A DNA stretch of 14,410 bases. It comes from Pavlovales sp. CCMP2436. Lineage: Eukaryota > Haptophyta > Pavlovophyceae > Pavlovales. The notes under the pieces were generated by a model. The model was not told where the DNA came from, did not search any database, and was given only the letters and a program-made list of their open reading frames with translations. Every line of letters starts with the position of its first letter. Within the stretch, counting starts at the first letter, position 1. A program made the position numbers and the translations under genes. The stretch covers positions 227,931-242,340 of the forward strand of contig MU631411.1 of the NCBI GenBank assembly GCA_026770615.1. Direction: 5' to 3'. Shown piece after piece: positions 7,016-14,410 of this stretch.

Positions 7016-7890
7016 AGAGGGCAGATGAGGCCCATTGTTTCGGACTTTCCGTCAATGGTAATTGTAGTGGTGGCCATCGCCGGAAATTCTGCTGCCCACT
7101 CGGCATTGTGGCGGTATGATCCGAGTATCAATCTGGCCATGTGTTTGATGTAATTTTCCGTGGGTCGCTGTTGGCCCCTAACTCGTGGAAGGCGCAGAGC
7201 CGTCGTGCTTTCTTTTGACCATATGGCTTCTACATTGGCAACAGGGGATCGCGGGCAATAAGAAACCGTCGTGTTAAGAAACTGAGCCTCTTTTTTTTGC
7301 ATTGTTTGTATGTAATTTAAGCATGCTGAGCCGCTATATATATATATATATATATATATTTTAAGCAAATTTAAGCATTGTTTGTATGTAATTTGCTAAG
7401 AAATTCAGCCTCAGCCTCCAAAAGCGCCGTTCTTATTGCCCGTGATCCCCTGTATTCTACCTATGCCGGGAGCATGTTTGACGGGGCCTCTCTTCTCTAG
7501 GCGATTCCTTGCAGATCTGTCTATTAGCGCATGGCGTGCTACTCGTTGGTCGGATGTGATTATGTTTCCTGTCGCAGCGGCCGCTATTGCCCAGCAATGA
7601 GCCGTGAGCGTGTTTTTTGTGAGCTGTACTGTGGCGGCTTCTCTGTGTGCTGCTACTGCCTTTGAGCCCCAGTCGCTCAATGCGTTCTGCACGAGTTTCG
7701 GGGGTTGGAGGTGGGGAGGCAAATTAGCCTGGCTGCGCCAGTTATCGCCTCGTGTGGAGATGAAGAGCCCGGTCACTTTCTTTAGCGCCTCTGCTGTCAC
7801 TATTCTAGCTCTCGAGGCGTCATCATGACGTACCGCTCCCGGGGTATTTCGAATTCTGGCTACTTCATCATCCGATTTGGTACGAGCCAC
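6844..7890 (-). pseudogene. LINE post-RNase H region with CCHC-like zinc finger
   Basis: Two frame segments in the same phase (7890-7411 and 7368-6844), separated by an inverted-repeat insertion. The upstream part is rich in Ala and basic residues (LVQNALSDWGSKAVAAHREA). The downstream part has PRVRGQQRPTENYIKHMARL and then C-P-L-C ... HH-L-Y-H-E-C at 7023-6964. That spacing is like the zf-RVT finger at the end of many LINE polyproteins and probably binds nucleic acid. The frame is lost shortly after the finger, at about 6890. Confidence 0.65.
7242..7452. mobile_element. Inverted-repeat insertion (211 bp) inside the LINE
   Basis: A 23-bp arm starting CAGGGGATC at 7242-7264 is repeated inverted at 7430-7452 with one mismatch. 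Between the arms are a (TA)n run (about 7334-7360), two identical 20-bp blocks (7299-7318 and 7375-7394) and a TAAGAAA..CAGCCTC pair. Removing it would join LINE frame segments of the same phase. No clean 8-bp target duplication abuts the arms; GTAGAATA and GTAGAAGC on the minus strand would serve only if one end extends 8 bp further. Confidence 0.5.
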
Positions 7891-7899
7891 CGTGTAGTC

Positions 7900-8399
7900 G
7901 CGTTCCTGTAGCGTCCGTGCGCCTCGTCACGTTGTTTGAGGCTGAGTAGGCGGTAGAAGTGAGGGTTTGCATCACAGCTCGTGGGATCCCTTAAGTCGTG
8001 TGGTAGGGGGTTGCGGTCTAGGTGCCGTCTGAGCCAGTCTAGGCGTTTTACGCCTGTGTCATGGTCCCATCCGATGAATAGCTCTTGCTCGTGACTCAGT
8101 GCTTGTTAGGCCAGTGTGACCGCATTGCATTCTGCGTTGACAACCGTTTGATCGCCTGAGAATGTGCAGGTGAGGATATGTGCCTCTGGGGTATGTGTCG
8201 TGCCGCGGATGCGGTGTGATGGGAGTACGTAAAAACACGCCGCACCGGCTGCTCGAGCCTCGCCGTTTCCATCAGGTTTGACAAATGAACCGTCGACCCC
8301 GACATGTGGGGTGCACAATTGTGGTTGCTCCGCTGTCGGTGGTTGATGTCTGAGTGCATGTATGAGTGTTGTGTGGCGTGTGACGAACCGGAAGCACAC
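7900..8399 (-). pseudogene. LINE RNase H domain
   Basis: VGVDGSF...GEARAAGAACFYV at 8306-8230 has the RNase H first strand with its catalytic Asp (codon at 8294). VVNAECNAVTLA carries the second catalytic residue (Glu at 8132). After a stop and frame change near 8100 the sequence continues ELFIGWDHDTGVKRLDWLRRHLD (8075-8010). RNase H would remove the RNA strand after first-strand synthesis. In-frame stops make this copy non-functional. Confidence 0.65.
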
Positions 8400-9587
8400 A
8401 GGTCCGCATAATGCCGACGTGAGTGCGGGCAGGATTTTCCAGTAACATTTCCAGCTGCTCCGGGTGTTTTAATCGCCTAAATGTTGGCCTATATTCCTGT
8501 GTGAACAGGGTCTTGGCTACTTTTGCTACTGCAGCCGTGTATGCATGCATCGGTAGGGCATTTTGAAGAGCAATAAGCATTTTCCTTACAGCGCTGCCGC
8601 ATGTCCTTAATATGTCTTCTTCGACTGCACTTATGGCTGTCAATTGTCTGTCTGTGACACTTAAATTGGGGGCATTGCTTGCGATACGCAGTTTTGCCAA
8701 GTTTAGTACACTACAGGAACTCATTGATGCTAGGGTGACCGAAACCACTTTGGGTTTTGCACGGCGGGTGGCGCCTAGGGCTGGTCATAGTAGGACAGGG
8801 GCGAGCTCACCCATAGGTGTTGTCTGCAGGAACGTGCTCACGCTCGTCGTAATCTCATTGTCGATCATTTGCTGGCGCTCGATCGACCAGACGGTGTTTC
8901 TGGTCAGCACGGGGTTAATCATCATCGCCTCGAACGCCACGACGCAGGGCATCTTCGCGATGCGCTCGCGCCCCGGGCTCGAGAGCCACGGACACGCCTG
9001 CACATTCACTACGGCCTTCGCAGTGTCCGCGCTGCCTCGCGTGATCCTCCTCGCCGCCGCGCTGTACATCAACCTGGGTGGACGAGAGCGGCCCGGGCAA
9101 GCGCAGCTCATAGTTCTCGAATATATCCCATTTTTCTTCCCCCAGAGGTGCTTTGCTTCGGAAAGACTTTTGATCGCCCCCCTTGCGGTGGGCATCGATT
9201 TTGCCTTGGCATGTCTCGCGGGTCCGTTTTGGGCGATACTCAATGCATGTCCCGCGAGGGCGTGCGTTGCGGATTCCACGGGTGAGTTGAGAAGGCGCAG
9301 CATGGCTGATACTTTTCCCCCGCGTTTTGGGCACGCGGGTCCACCAGGCCTAGGCCATCGCGTTCAGGGGGGCCGCACAGGCGTTCTCTTGCTACATGGG
9401 GCCCTATTGTGCAGCGAAGGCGCGTGGCCTCTACTATTGCTGTAAGCATCGTGGACAGGAAATCATCAGATAAGTCTGATGCTCCCAAATAATATGGTAG
9501 TATTGACGCTACGTCATGGTGGGACAGCTTGGCCACCCAAAGGGTGTGGCATGCCCCTTTGCTCGAGGCAAGGTGCACCTTTCCCAT
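8272..9587 (-). pseudogene. LINE post-RT (thumb/connection) region
   Basis: 9587-9240 reads ...VARERLCGPPERDGLGLVDP, matching the 'A R x x L x x P ... G L G L x x P' block that follows LINE reverse transcriptases. A frame change leads to 9303-8785, then, after one TGA, the same phase continues in 8748-8272 (AISAVEEDILRTCGSAVRKM, LALQNALPMHAY-like helical text). Positions 8825-9115 are markedly richer in GC than the rest of the element. Confidence 0.55.
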
Positions 9588-9656
9588 GGCCTGTGCTATC
9601 TTAATCAGGAGTTTACGTTCCTGGGCCTGCCACTTGCCGTTGGTGGTTAGGAGGTG

Positions 9657-11365
9657 TCACAGGTATTCAAAAGTTTTGTCCTTAAGCGTCTGGGGCACCT
9701 CTATGTGTGGGGAGTTTGTATCCCTTGATGGTAGGTAGATGCAGGCTTTCTGGGTGGGGTTTCCTTGATCATCACTGCCTGTCTGAACTGGTGGTTTGGG
9801 TCCCCAGTGCTCTGGCAACTTAGGTAGTATCGAGTTGTGAAAGCACTTCTTGGCGTTGAACTCCATGGTGTAGGCTGCAAGGAAGCGGTCTGCTATTCCT
9901 ATCATGGCCTGTGCAGTGCATGCATTTTCTGCAAAGAGTGCTAAATCGTCCATGTATTCCTGGTATTTAAGAGGGTTGCACGGCTTTCTGTGAGTGTGGC
10001 CTGGCGGTGGAGTCGGTTGTTAGCCACCTGGCTGCTTATCCAGCTGGATGTGAAGCATGTTCATAAATAAGCAATACGTGATTGGGCTGAGCGGGCAGCC
10101 TTGCTTGCACCTCATGGAAGTGAGAACCCTTTGATCTGCCGTAGTCTGTTCGCACATGTGCCCCCGTGCATGTCTGGAGCATGCGAACGCGTCGCACCGT
10201 CTCGGGTGGGTAGCCGTGACGTTCCATTGCCTCCCACAGGGCATATCGTGGGCCTGCGTCGAATGCCTTTTGGATGTCGCAAGTGATGATGTGTAATTCT
10301 CGTCCTGCTGCCAGTGCTTCAGCTATGGTATGGCTGCAGCCATCACTGCTACGTGGCCTGCTGCTCTGCCATTTTTTCTGGCCGCAAGCTGTTGTTCGGA
10401 TAGGAGCTGCATTCTGCCTGCGGCGCCTAGTAGCTGTCCCGCCATGAAGGCTGCGGGTCATTTGTAGATGACGCTTTGGAGTGCGAGGCCTCTGTAGTTT
10501 AAAAGTTTTGTGGGATCACCATTCTTGAAGAAGTAGACGATTTCTGATGTACCCAGTTGGGTTGGTAGGGTCGTTTTTTTAAGCGTAATGTTGAGGACGT
10601 TTGTCAGGAGAGTGTGATTCACCAATTTGGTTTTCAATATTATAGGCTTGTAGTAGCAGTTTTAGGGCTAGGTATTGTACACCATCTAGTCCCGGGGCGC
10701 TGCGTGCCTTGCCGGCAACGACTAGGTTGTACACCATCTAGTCCCGGGGCGCTGCGTGCCTTGCCGGCAACGACTAGGCGGACGAGATCGTTTGGAGTAG
10801 CAAGTGCTTGGACATTTGTTGTCTCTTCGTCCGTCCAGCGTTTAGTCAGGTCAGTCCATTCACTTGGATCTTGCCATGCTTTGCCCGTAGGCGGGAGGGG
10901 AGGGGTTTTGCCGAGTAGTGTTCGAGTGTAGTCTGTAGCTAAACTGATGACTTCTTTTGGCTTTGTTGTGACTTTATTTGTTGTCGGATGTCTTAACATG
11001 TGTACCCCTTATTGCAGGGATCGTGGGTAGAGGAGCTTTTTCGCATTGTTGGTGGCAGCTCGAAATAGGCCTGTGTTGATTGCATCTTGGGTTCTGTCAT
11101 CCGCTGCTTTGTTGGCTCCTTTTTGAGCTGCTTCGCACTTGGCGTAGCGTATCGCCATGCGTTTTCTGAGTTCGCTATTGTAGAGTTCTAGCTGCGGGAT
11201 GGTCATCATTCTAAGGAATGCTATCGTGGGTCGATACGGGTCCCGTGCCAGTTGAAGAGTGGTCTCGTCGTCCTGTTCGTCATTTTTTAAGACCGCTCCT
11301 AGGTGGTAAGGCAGGACCTCTTGTTGTTTGTCCGCTATTATACAAAATTGCCTCAAGGTGACCAT
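9657..11365 (-). pseudogene. LINE reverse transcriptase, broken by frameshifts and a 52-bp duplication
   Basis: In order on the minus strand: a helical linker (11365-11009); GKARSAPGLDGVQ (RT entry block, about 10778 and again in the duplicate); FFKNGDPTKLLNYRGLAL (10533-10480) in a shifted frame; CDIQKAFDAG with the motif A Asp at about 10278; CKQGCPLSPITY (motif B, about 10109); and YMDDLALF, the catalytic YxDD box, at 9956-9933. At least four frame changes or stops separate these blocks, so no active enzyme is made. The domain would copy element RNA at a nicked genomic target. Confidence 0.85.
10675..10778. repeat. Perfect 52-bp tandem duplication in the RT domain
   Basis: 10675-10726 and 10727-10778 are identical. 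The unit covers the SAPGLDG coding block. Because 52 is not a multiple of three, the second copy shifts the frame: the upstream frame ends in non-RT text, while the RT continues in another phase. Confidence 0.95.
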
Positions 11366-11586
11366 CTTTTTGTGTATGTATTATTAAAACCTCACCAGCT
11401 TTGTAGGTGATATAGTTCTTTGTTTTTGTTGCTTATAATATCTCCTGTGATTATTAATGCTTTTCTGTACCACGAATCCATTTGTGCGTGTGGGACTGCT
11501 TCTGGTGACCACGTTTTATTTCAGCAGGTACGGCCTGGTCGTGGCTGTTAACCTAGTCTTGCAGGGTCAGGTTGTCCTATGGCGTC
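11366..11586 (-). pseudogene. LINE segment between endonuclease and RT, heavily interrupted
   Basis: Short fragments such as WYRKALIITGDIISNKNKEL (about 11480-11420) read on the minus strand, with stops on both sides. They continue the element, but no domain is assigned. Confidence 0.45.
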
Positions 11587-12504
11587 CTAAACTGTCCGAC
11601 CAGTGAGTTCAACTAATTGGTCTAATGCATCCTTCAAGGTGAGCGAGCATGCTTGCCATTCGCGAGCAGCTGATAATTCCGTAAGGACTCCTTTTTCTAT
11701 GTATGCTCCTCGCATTTGCGGGGATAGTGCAGTTAACCAAGCTTCCAGTGCAGGACGGATTAGCTCGACCGCTCCTAATCGCTCAGTGGGATTTGCCAAG
11801 TCCACTTTGATGCGATGTGGGAGGAGGCGTATTCTCTGTATCGGCCGGACAATGTCACATAGCTCCTGGAGCGGGGTAGTGGCTTCCATCCAGTAGTAGA
11901 CGCTTATTACTTTATTTTCTTCGGTTGTAACAGTGGGGACGCAAATTCGTTCCAGTGGAGAGGTGTGCTGTACACATTCTTCTAGGTCTGCGTTCATAAA
12001 TAGGTAGTCGATACGTGACTTTCCTTCCCATGCCTTCCCTTGGGCGTATTCGTGTGTTGGCTGAGTTTCTGGGCAAAAGGACCCTGGTGGTTTCTGATTA
12101 AACAAGTCTGGGCATTTTTCCATGTATGTCCTAAAGGCGCTGGCCTCATTACTATTTTCGTCACTGGGTATGCCGTCTTTACGTATCCTTTCATTTGGTT
12201 CATATATGCCATCGCCGTCCCTGCCTGCAATGCGGGCGACGCCGTCTCTGCTGGATCGGGCTCGGAGGTATGGTCCTAAAATGTCTAGGAAAGGTTGTTT
12301 GTCTTTCTTGTCGCATGGGACATAGAAACTTGTGATTTCAATGGTCTTTATTTCTCCGTTTTGTGTTTGAAATGTAAGGTCTCCGGTTATTAAGCGGCCT
12401 GCGGTAATCTTGTTAATGTCCGTGCCATATGTAATGTTTTTAAGTTTGGCTCCCAAGGAGTTACTTATTGCGATAGCCACTCCTCTGCCAACTGATTTCG
12501 GCGA
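11587..12504 (-). pseudogene. LINE APE-type endonuclease, 5'-truncated
   Basis: The frame opens just after a TAA at 12507-12505 and reads VGRGVAIAISNSLG, the middle of the fold, so the N-terminal metal-binding residues (usual N and QET block) are missing. EITSFYVPCD matches the 'V.NVYxP' strand. KSRIDYLF (residues 154-161) is the conserved S-R-I-D-Y-x-F block. The expected catalytic His block reads only in a shifted frame as DGSHYP (11890-11873), so a compensated pair of frameshifts is likely. The C-terminal part (RLLPHRIKVDLANPTERLG) leads to the RT linker. The enzyme would nick the genomic target. Confidence 0.7.
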
Positions 12505-12684
12505 TTAAGCAGACGAAGACGATCACAAGGCTTCAGCGGCACCACTTGCGCGACCTCCCTGGACCTTGATGTCGGCATAATGCATGACGCGTCGAGATCC
12601 AGGCTCTTCCGCACGCAGCTGCAGCCGCATTTTTACGGAACAGCGATATGAAGAAGGAGGCACCACTTCCAATCCACACACACA

Positions 12685-12828
12685 GTGTAGCCATCTTCAT
12701 CAAGGCTGATTGCTGCTCAGGGGGGCTGAGCGCCCCCTCCCACTGCAGATATCATGAAAGCCACCTCCCTCAACGCCTAGGGCGTTTGCGGGTGTGTTGC
12801 AAAAGGTCTAACTAACTAACTAACTAAC
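12685..12828 (+). repeat. 109-bp dispersed repeat with (CTAA)n tail, copy 1
   Basis: 12691-12799 matches 13331-13439 with two mismatches over 109 bp. The copy ends in (CTAA)5 at about 12808-12828. It contains AGGGGG-GCTGAGCG-CCCCCT, a GC-rich hairpin. A conserved body with a simple-repeat tail suggests a SINE or the 3' end of a LINE in plus orientation. No RNA polymerase III boxes were recognised. Confidence 0.7.
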
Positions 12829-13322
12829 AATTCTGCGTCTAAGGGTACCTTCAAGGCTTGTTAACAATCACGATAATCCTCCGGAATCCTACCCGGCATT
12901 ACTATTTTCCTAGAAAGTTCAGAGCTGGCCTGGTTGCTTGCTTGCGTTGTGGGCCTTTGGTCTTGGCGTTTTCTCCGTTGAGGTTTTGGGGCTCGTGTCT
13001 GTTGTTGTTTGTTTCTCCCCTATGTTATGGTTTTGTCTCCGGTTGGGTGGGTATCCCTGTAGGCTGCTGTTGTTCTAGGCGCGTGGTCTTACTCTTTTCT
13101 CCTGTTTGCGCAATTAATCACAAAACATTCTAAGTAAGTTTAGCACTGTTCTGTCTGATTTTTTTCAGTGATGGTCACGAAGCTCATGCGCAGCTGAAGA
13201 CCTGCTGGAACGGCGGATTCACCTGCGAAAGTGACGTCGTTATGAACCGACGACGACGAAAGGACTCGAGCGGAATAAATTATATATTAGTGACTGTAAA
13301 GTTAACCAGTCGAGCATACACA
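12829..13322. other. Spacer between the two 109-bp repeats
   Basis: A T- and G-rich plus strand (about 12920-13100) with no recognised gene. A short frame at 13134-13325 follows a good acceptor (TGATTTTTTTCAG, 13156-13168) and encodes EAHAQLKTCWNGGFTCESDV and an RRRRK patch, stopping exactly where repeat copy 2 begins. AATAAA occurs at 13274. It may be the end of an element's protein or a gene remnant. Confidence 0.35.
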
Positions 13323-13463
13323 TAGTGAAGCCATCTTCATCAAGGCTGATTGCTGCTCAGGGGGGCTAAGCGCCCCCTCCCTCTGCAGATATCATGAAAG
13401 CCACCTCCCTCAACGCCTAGGGCGTTTGCGGGTGTGTTGAAGGTCATACTAACTAACAAACTA
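13323..13463 (+). repeat. 109-bp dispersed repeat with CTAA-type tail, copy 2
   Basis: Nearly identical to the copy at 12685-12828 from CCATCTTCATC to GGGTGTGTTG. The tail here is degenerate (ACTAACTAACAAACTAA). It lies 145 bp upstream of the aminopeptidase start codon, so it may form part of its upstream region. Confidence 0.7.
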
Positions 13464-13607
13464 AGCTGACGAATTAAAAAAGGGTCGGTATCGGGGGTTG
13501 GGTGCTGACGACGCTCGCGCTCTCGCTGCACTCGAAGCTTAGCTCGAGTCCTGCTGGTCCGGACAAGCCCGTTCTGCCGCCACGGCCCATCCCACCAGCT
13601 GCACCTA
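13464..13607 (+). promoter_or_regulatory. Presumed 5' leader / promoter of the M17 aminopeptidase gene
   Basis: 144 bp between the repeat and the start codon, becoming GC-rich and pyrimidine-rich towards the gene. No TATA-like box was seen in this interval. The shorter in-frame Mets at 13710, 13725 and 13731 are alternative starts. Confidence 0.35.
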
Positions 13608-14353
13608 ATGAACCCCCTCGTACTCTCGGCGCTGCTCGCGGCGCACCGTGGTGCGGGCGCGGTGGCGCGGTGCTCGCTCGTCTCACCCTCCCTCGCGCGC
13701 CTTGCGATGAGCTCTACGGCTATGGTCATGGACCCCACGCGCTGGAAAGACCGTCTAACCGACGCTACGATCTACCGCGATGGTCGTGGACCCGTGCCGG
13801 TGACGTGCGTGCCGAAGGGCGAGTGGACGGCCTGGCTCGCCTCGCAGCCGCTGCAGACGCGCACATGGCTCGAGGCCCTCGGTCGCAACAAGTTCAAAGA
13901 CGGGGAAGTGACGGCCATCCCCAGCGCAACGGGGGGGCTCAGTGAGGTAATTATGCCCGTCGAGAAGCTGAGTTCCATCTGGGCGCTATCCGCGCTACCC
14001 GCAGTCCTGCCCGCCGGCAACACGTACGCGCTCAGAACCGTCGGACCTACCGAGCCGACCGATGCGGACGCTGCGGCGCTCGGGTGGTTACTCGGGTGCT
14101 ACGATTTTACTTTCCTCAAGACGCCCGCAGCCTCCAAGCAGCAGCCTCCCAGGCTGCTCTGGCCCGAAAACTGCAACCGCGCCCTCGTCGCAGCGACGGC
14201 CAAAGCGACCTACCTTTGCCGCGACCTGATCACCGCCCCTGCCGAGCATCTGGGGCCAGCAGGTGAGACAAGCTGGCTTGACTGTTATGGCTGGGGCTCG
14301 GGCTAAGGCTGGATCAACCTCCTTTCCCCCACGCAGAACACTTTCAGACCAAG

Positions 14354-14410
<57 letters not shown>
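13608..14410 (+). CDS. M17 leucyl aminopeptidase family protein, 5' exons (partial)
   Basis: Exon 1 (13608-14262) encodes 218 residues plus one base, ending at the donor CAG|GTGAGA. Residues 1-35 (MNPLVLSALLAAHRGAGAVA...) suggest an organelle-targeting peptide. The body resembles the M17 N-terminal domain: WTAWLASQPLQTRTWLEA, GEVTAIPSATGG, WALSALPAVLP, AALGWLLGCYDFT. It ends with CRDLITAPAEHLGPA, the family's 'RDLINTPANDMGPA' linker just before the catalytic domain. The next codon starts with G, fitting the usual Glu. Intron 1 is probably 14263-14336 (74 bp, acceptor CCCCCACGCAG), after which exon 2 reads EHFQTK and then enters poly-C. Zinc-binding residues lie in exons beyond the window. M17 enzymes remove N-terminal residues from peptides. 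Confidence 0.8.
14354..14410. repeat. 57-nt poly-C run at the window end
   Basis: Uninterrupted C from 14354 to the last base, directly after AAG of the presumed exon 2. If real it would encode polyproline inside a conserved enzyme, so a sequencing or assembly artefact is more likely. Confidence 0.9.

Larger units (their letters stand above)
5672..12504 (-). mobile_element. Degenerate LINE (non-LTR retrotransposon) with endonuclease, RT, RNase H and zinc finger
   Basis: Read from right to left, the minus strand carries APE endonuclease, linker, reverse transcriptase, post-RT region, RNase H, CCHC-like finger and a proline-rich tail, in one consistent order over about 6.8 kb. The frame changes repeatedly and has in-frame stops, so this copy is dead. 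The endonuclease begins at its middle (SPKSVGRGVAIAIS), so the 5' end is truncated, which is usual for target-primed reverse transcription. The likely 3' end is a short untranslated stretch closing with a perfect hairpin at 5672-5693. RNase H after the RT rules out the simplest L1-type layout; the clade is not assigned. No target-site duplication was identified. Confidence 0.85.

Noticed and set aside
8612..9445. 277-codon plus-strand frame as a membrane-protein gene
   Set aside because: Mostly antisense of the LINE post-RT frame, sharing its third codon positions. Only the GC-rich middle part is kept as a weak finding.
12858..13133. 91-codon plus-strand frame rich in Cys, Leu, Phe and Val
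   Set aside because: Low-complexity T/G-rich sequence; no homologous domain recognised and no clear splice or start context.
13340..13945. Alternative frames over the aminopeptidase start (minus 13738-13340, plus 13502-13945)
   Set aside because: Shadows of the M17 exon and of repeat copy 2.

Overview
This looks like nuclear DNA of a eukaryotic microbe, most plausibly a unicellular alga (a haptophyte-like genome would fit, but this is a weak guess). The reasons are GC-rich coding exons split by introns with GT..AG borders, introns full of microsatellites and G/C homopolymers, Arg-rich presumptive organelle-targeting N-termini, and a large decayed non-LTR retrotransposon. No bacterial operon, Shine-Dalgarno pattern, CRISPR array, rRNA or confident tRNA was seen.

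Region by region. (1) 1-3173, minus strand: a spliced glycosyltransferase gene (nucleotide-diphospho-sugar transferase / GT77-like, DxD motif). Five exons can be placed by reading across splice sites; the 3' end runs off the left edge. Its introns hold two hAT-type MITEs with 8-bp target duplications, several microsatellites and decayed copies of the gene's own exon 2 and exon 3. Intron 1 is bounded by an 11-bp direct repeat, as expected for an intron born by element insertion. (2) 3329-3928: a foldback element with terminal inverted repeats, lying in the upstream region of the glycosyltransferase gene. (3) 4182-5033, minus strand: an organelle-targeted protein with four copies of a GKQLDA-type repeat and the first half of an S1 RNA-binding domain. 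(4) 5121-5671: gene-poor, with a second copy of a hairpin-bearing repeat also found in intron 1. (5) 5672 to about 12504, minus strand: one degenerate LINE. Running 5' to 3' (right to left) it has an APE-type endonuclease, reverse transcriptase (YMDD), post-RT region, RNase H, CCHC-like zinc finger and a proline-rich tail with 69-bp tandem repeats. It is broken by many stops and frameshifts, a 52-bp tandem duplication and a possible nested inverted-repeat element. (6) 12685-13463: two copies of a 109-bp repeat, each ending in CTAA-type tails, about 640 bp apart. (7) 13608-14410, plus strand: the 5' exons of an M17 leucyl-aminopeptidase-family gene, cut off by a 57-nt poly-C run at the window end.

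The three host genes show no shared pathway; they are simply neighbours. The distinctive theme is genome turnover: intron creation, exon-fragment duplication, MITEs and a retrotransposon. I did not find a convincing new defence or metabolic system.
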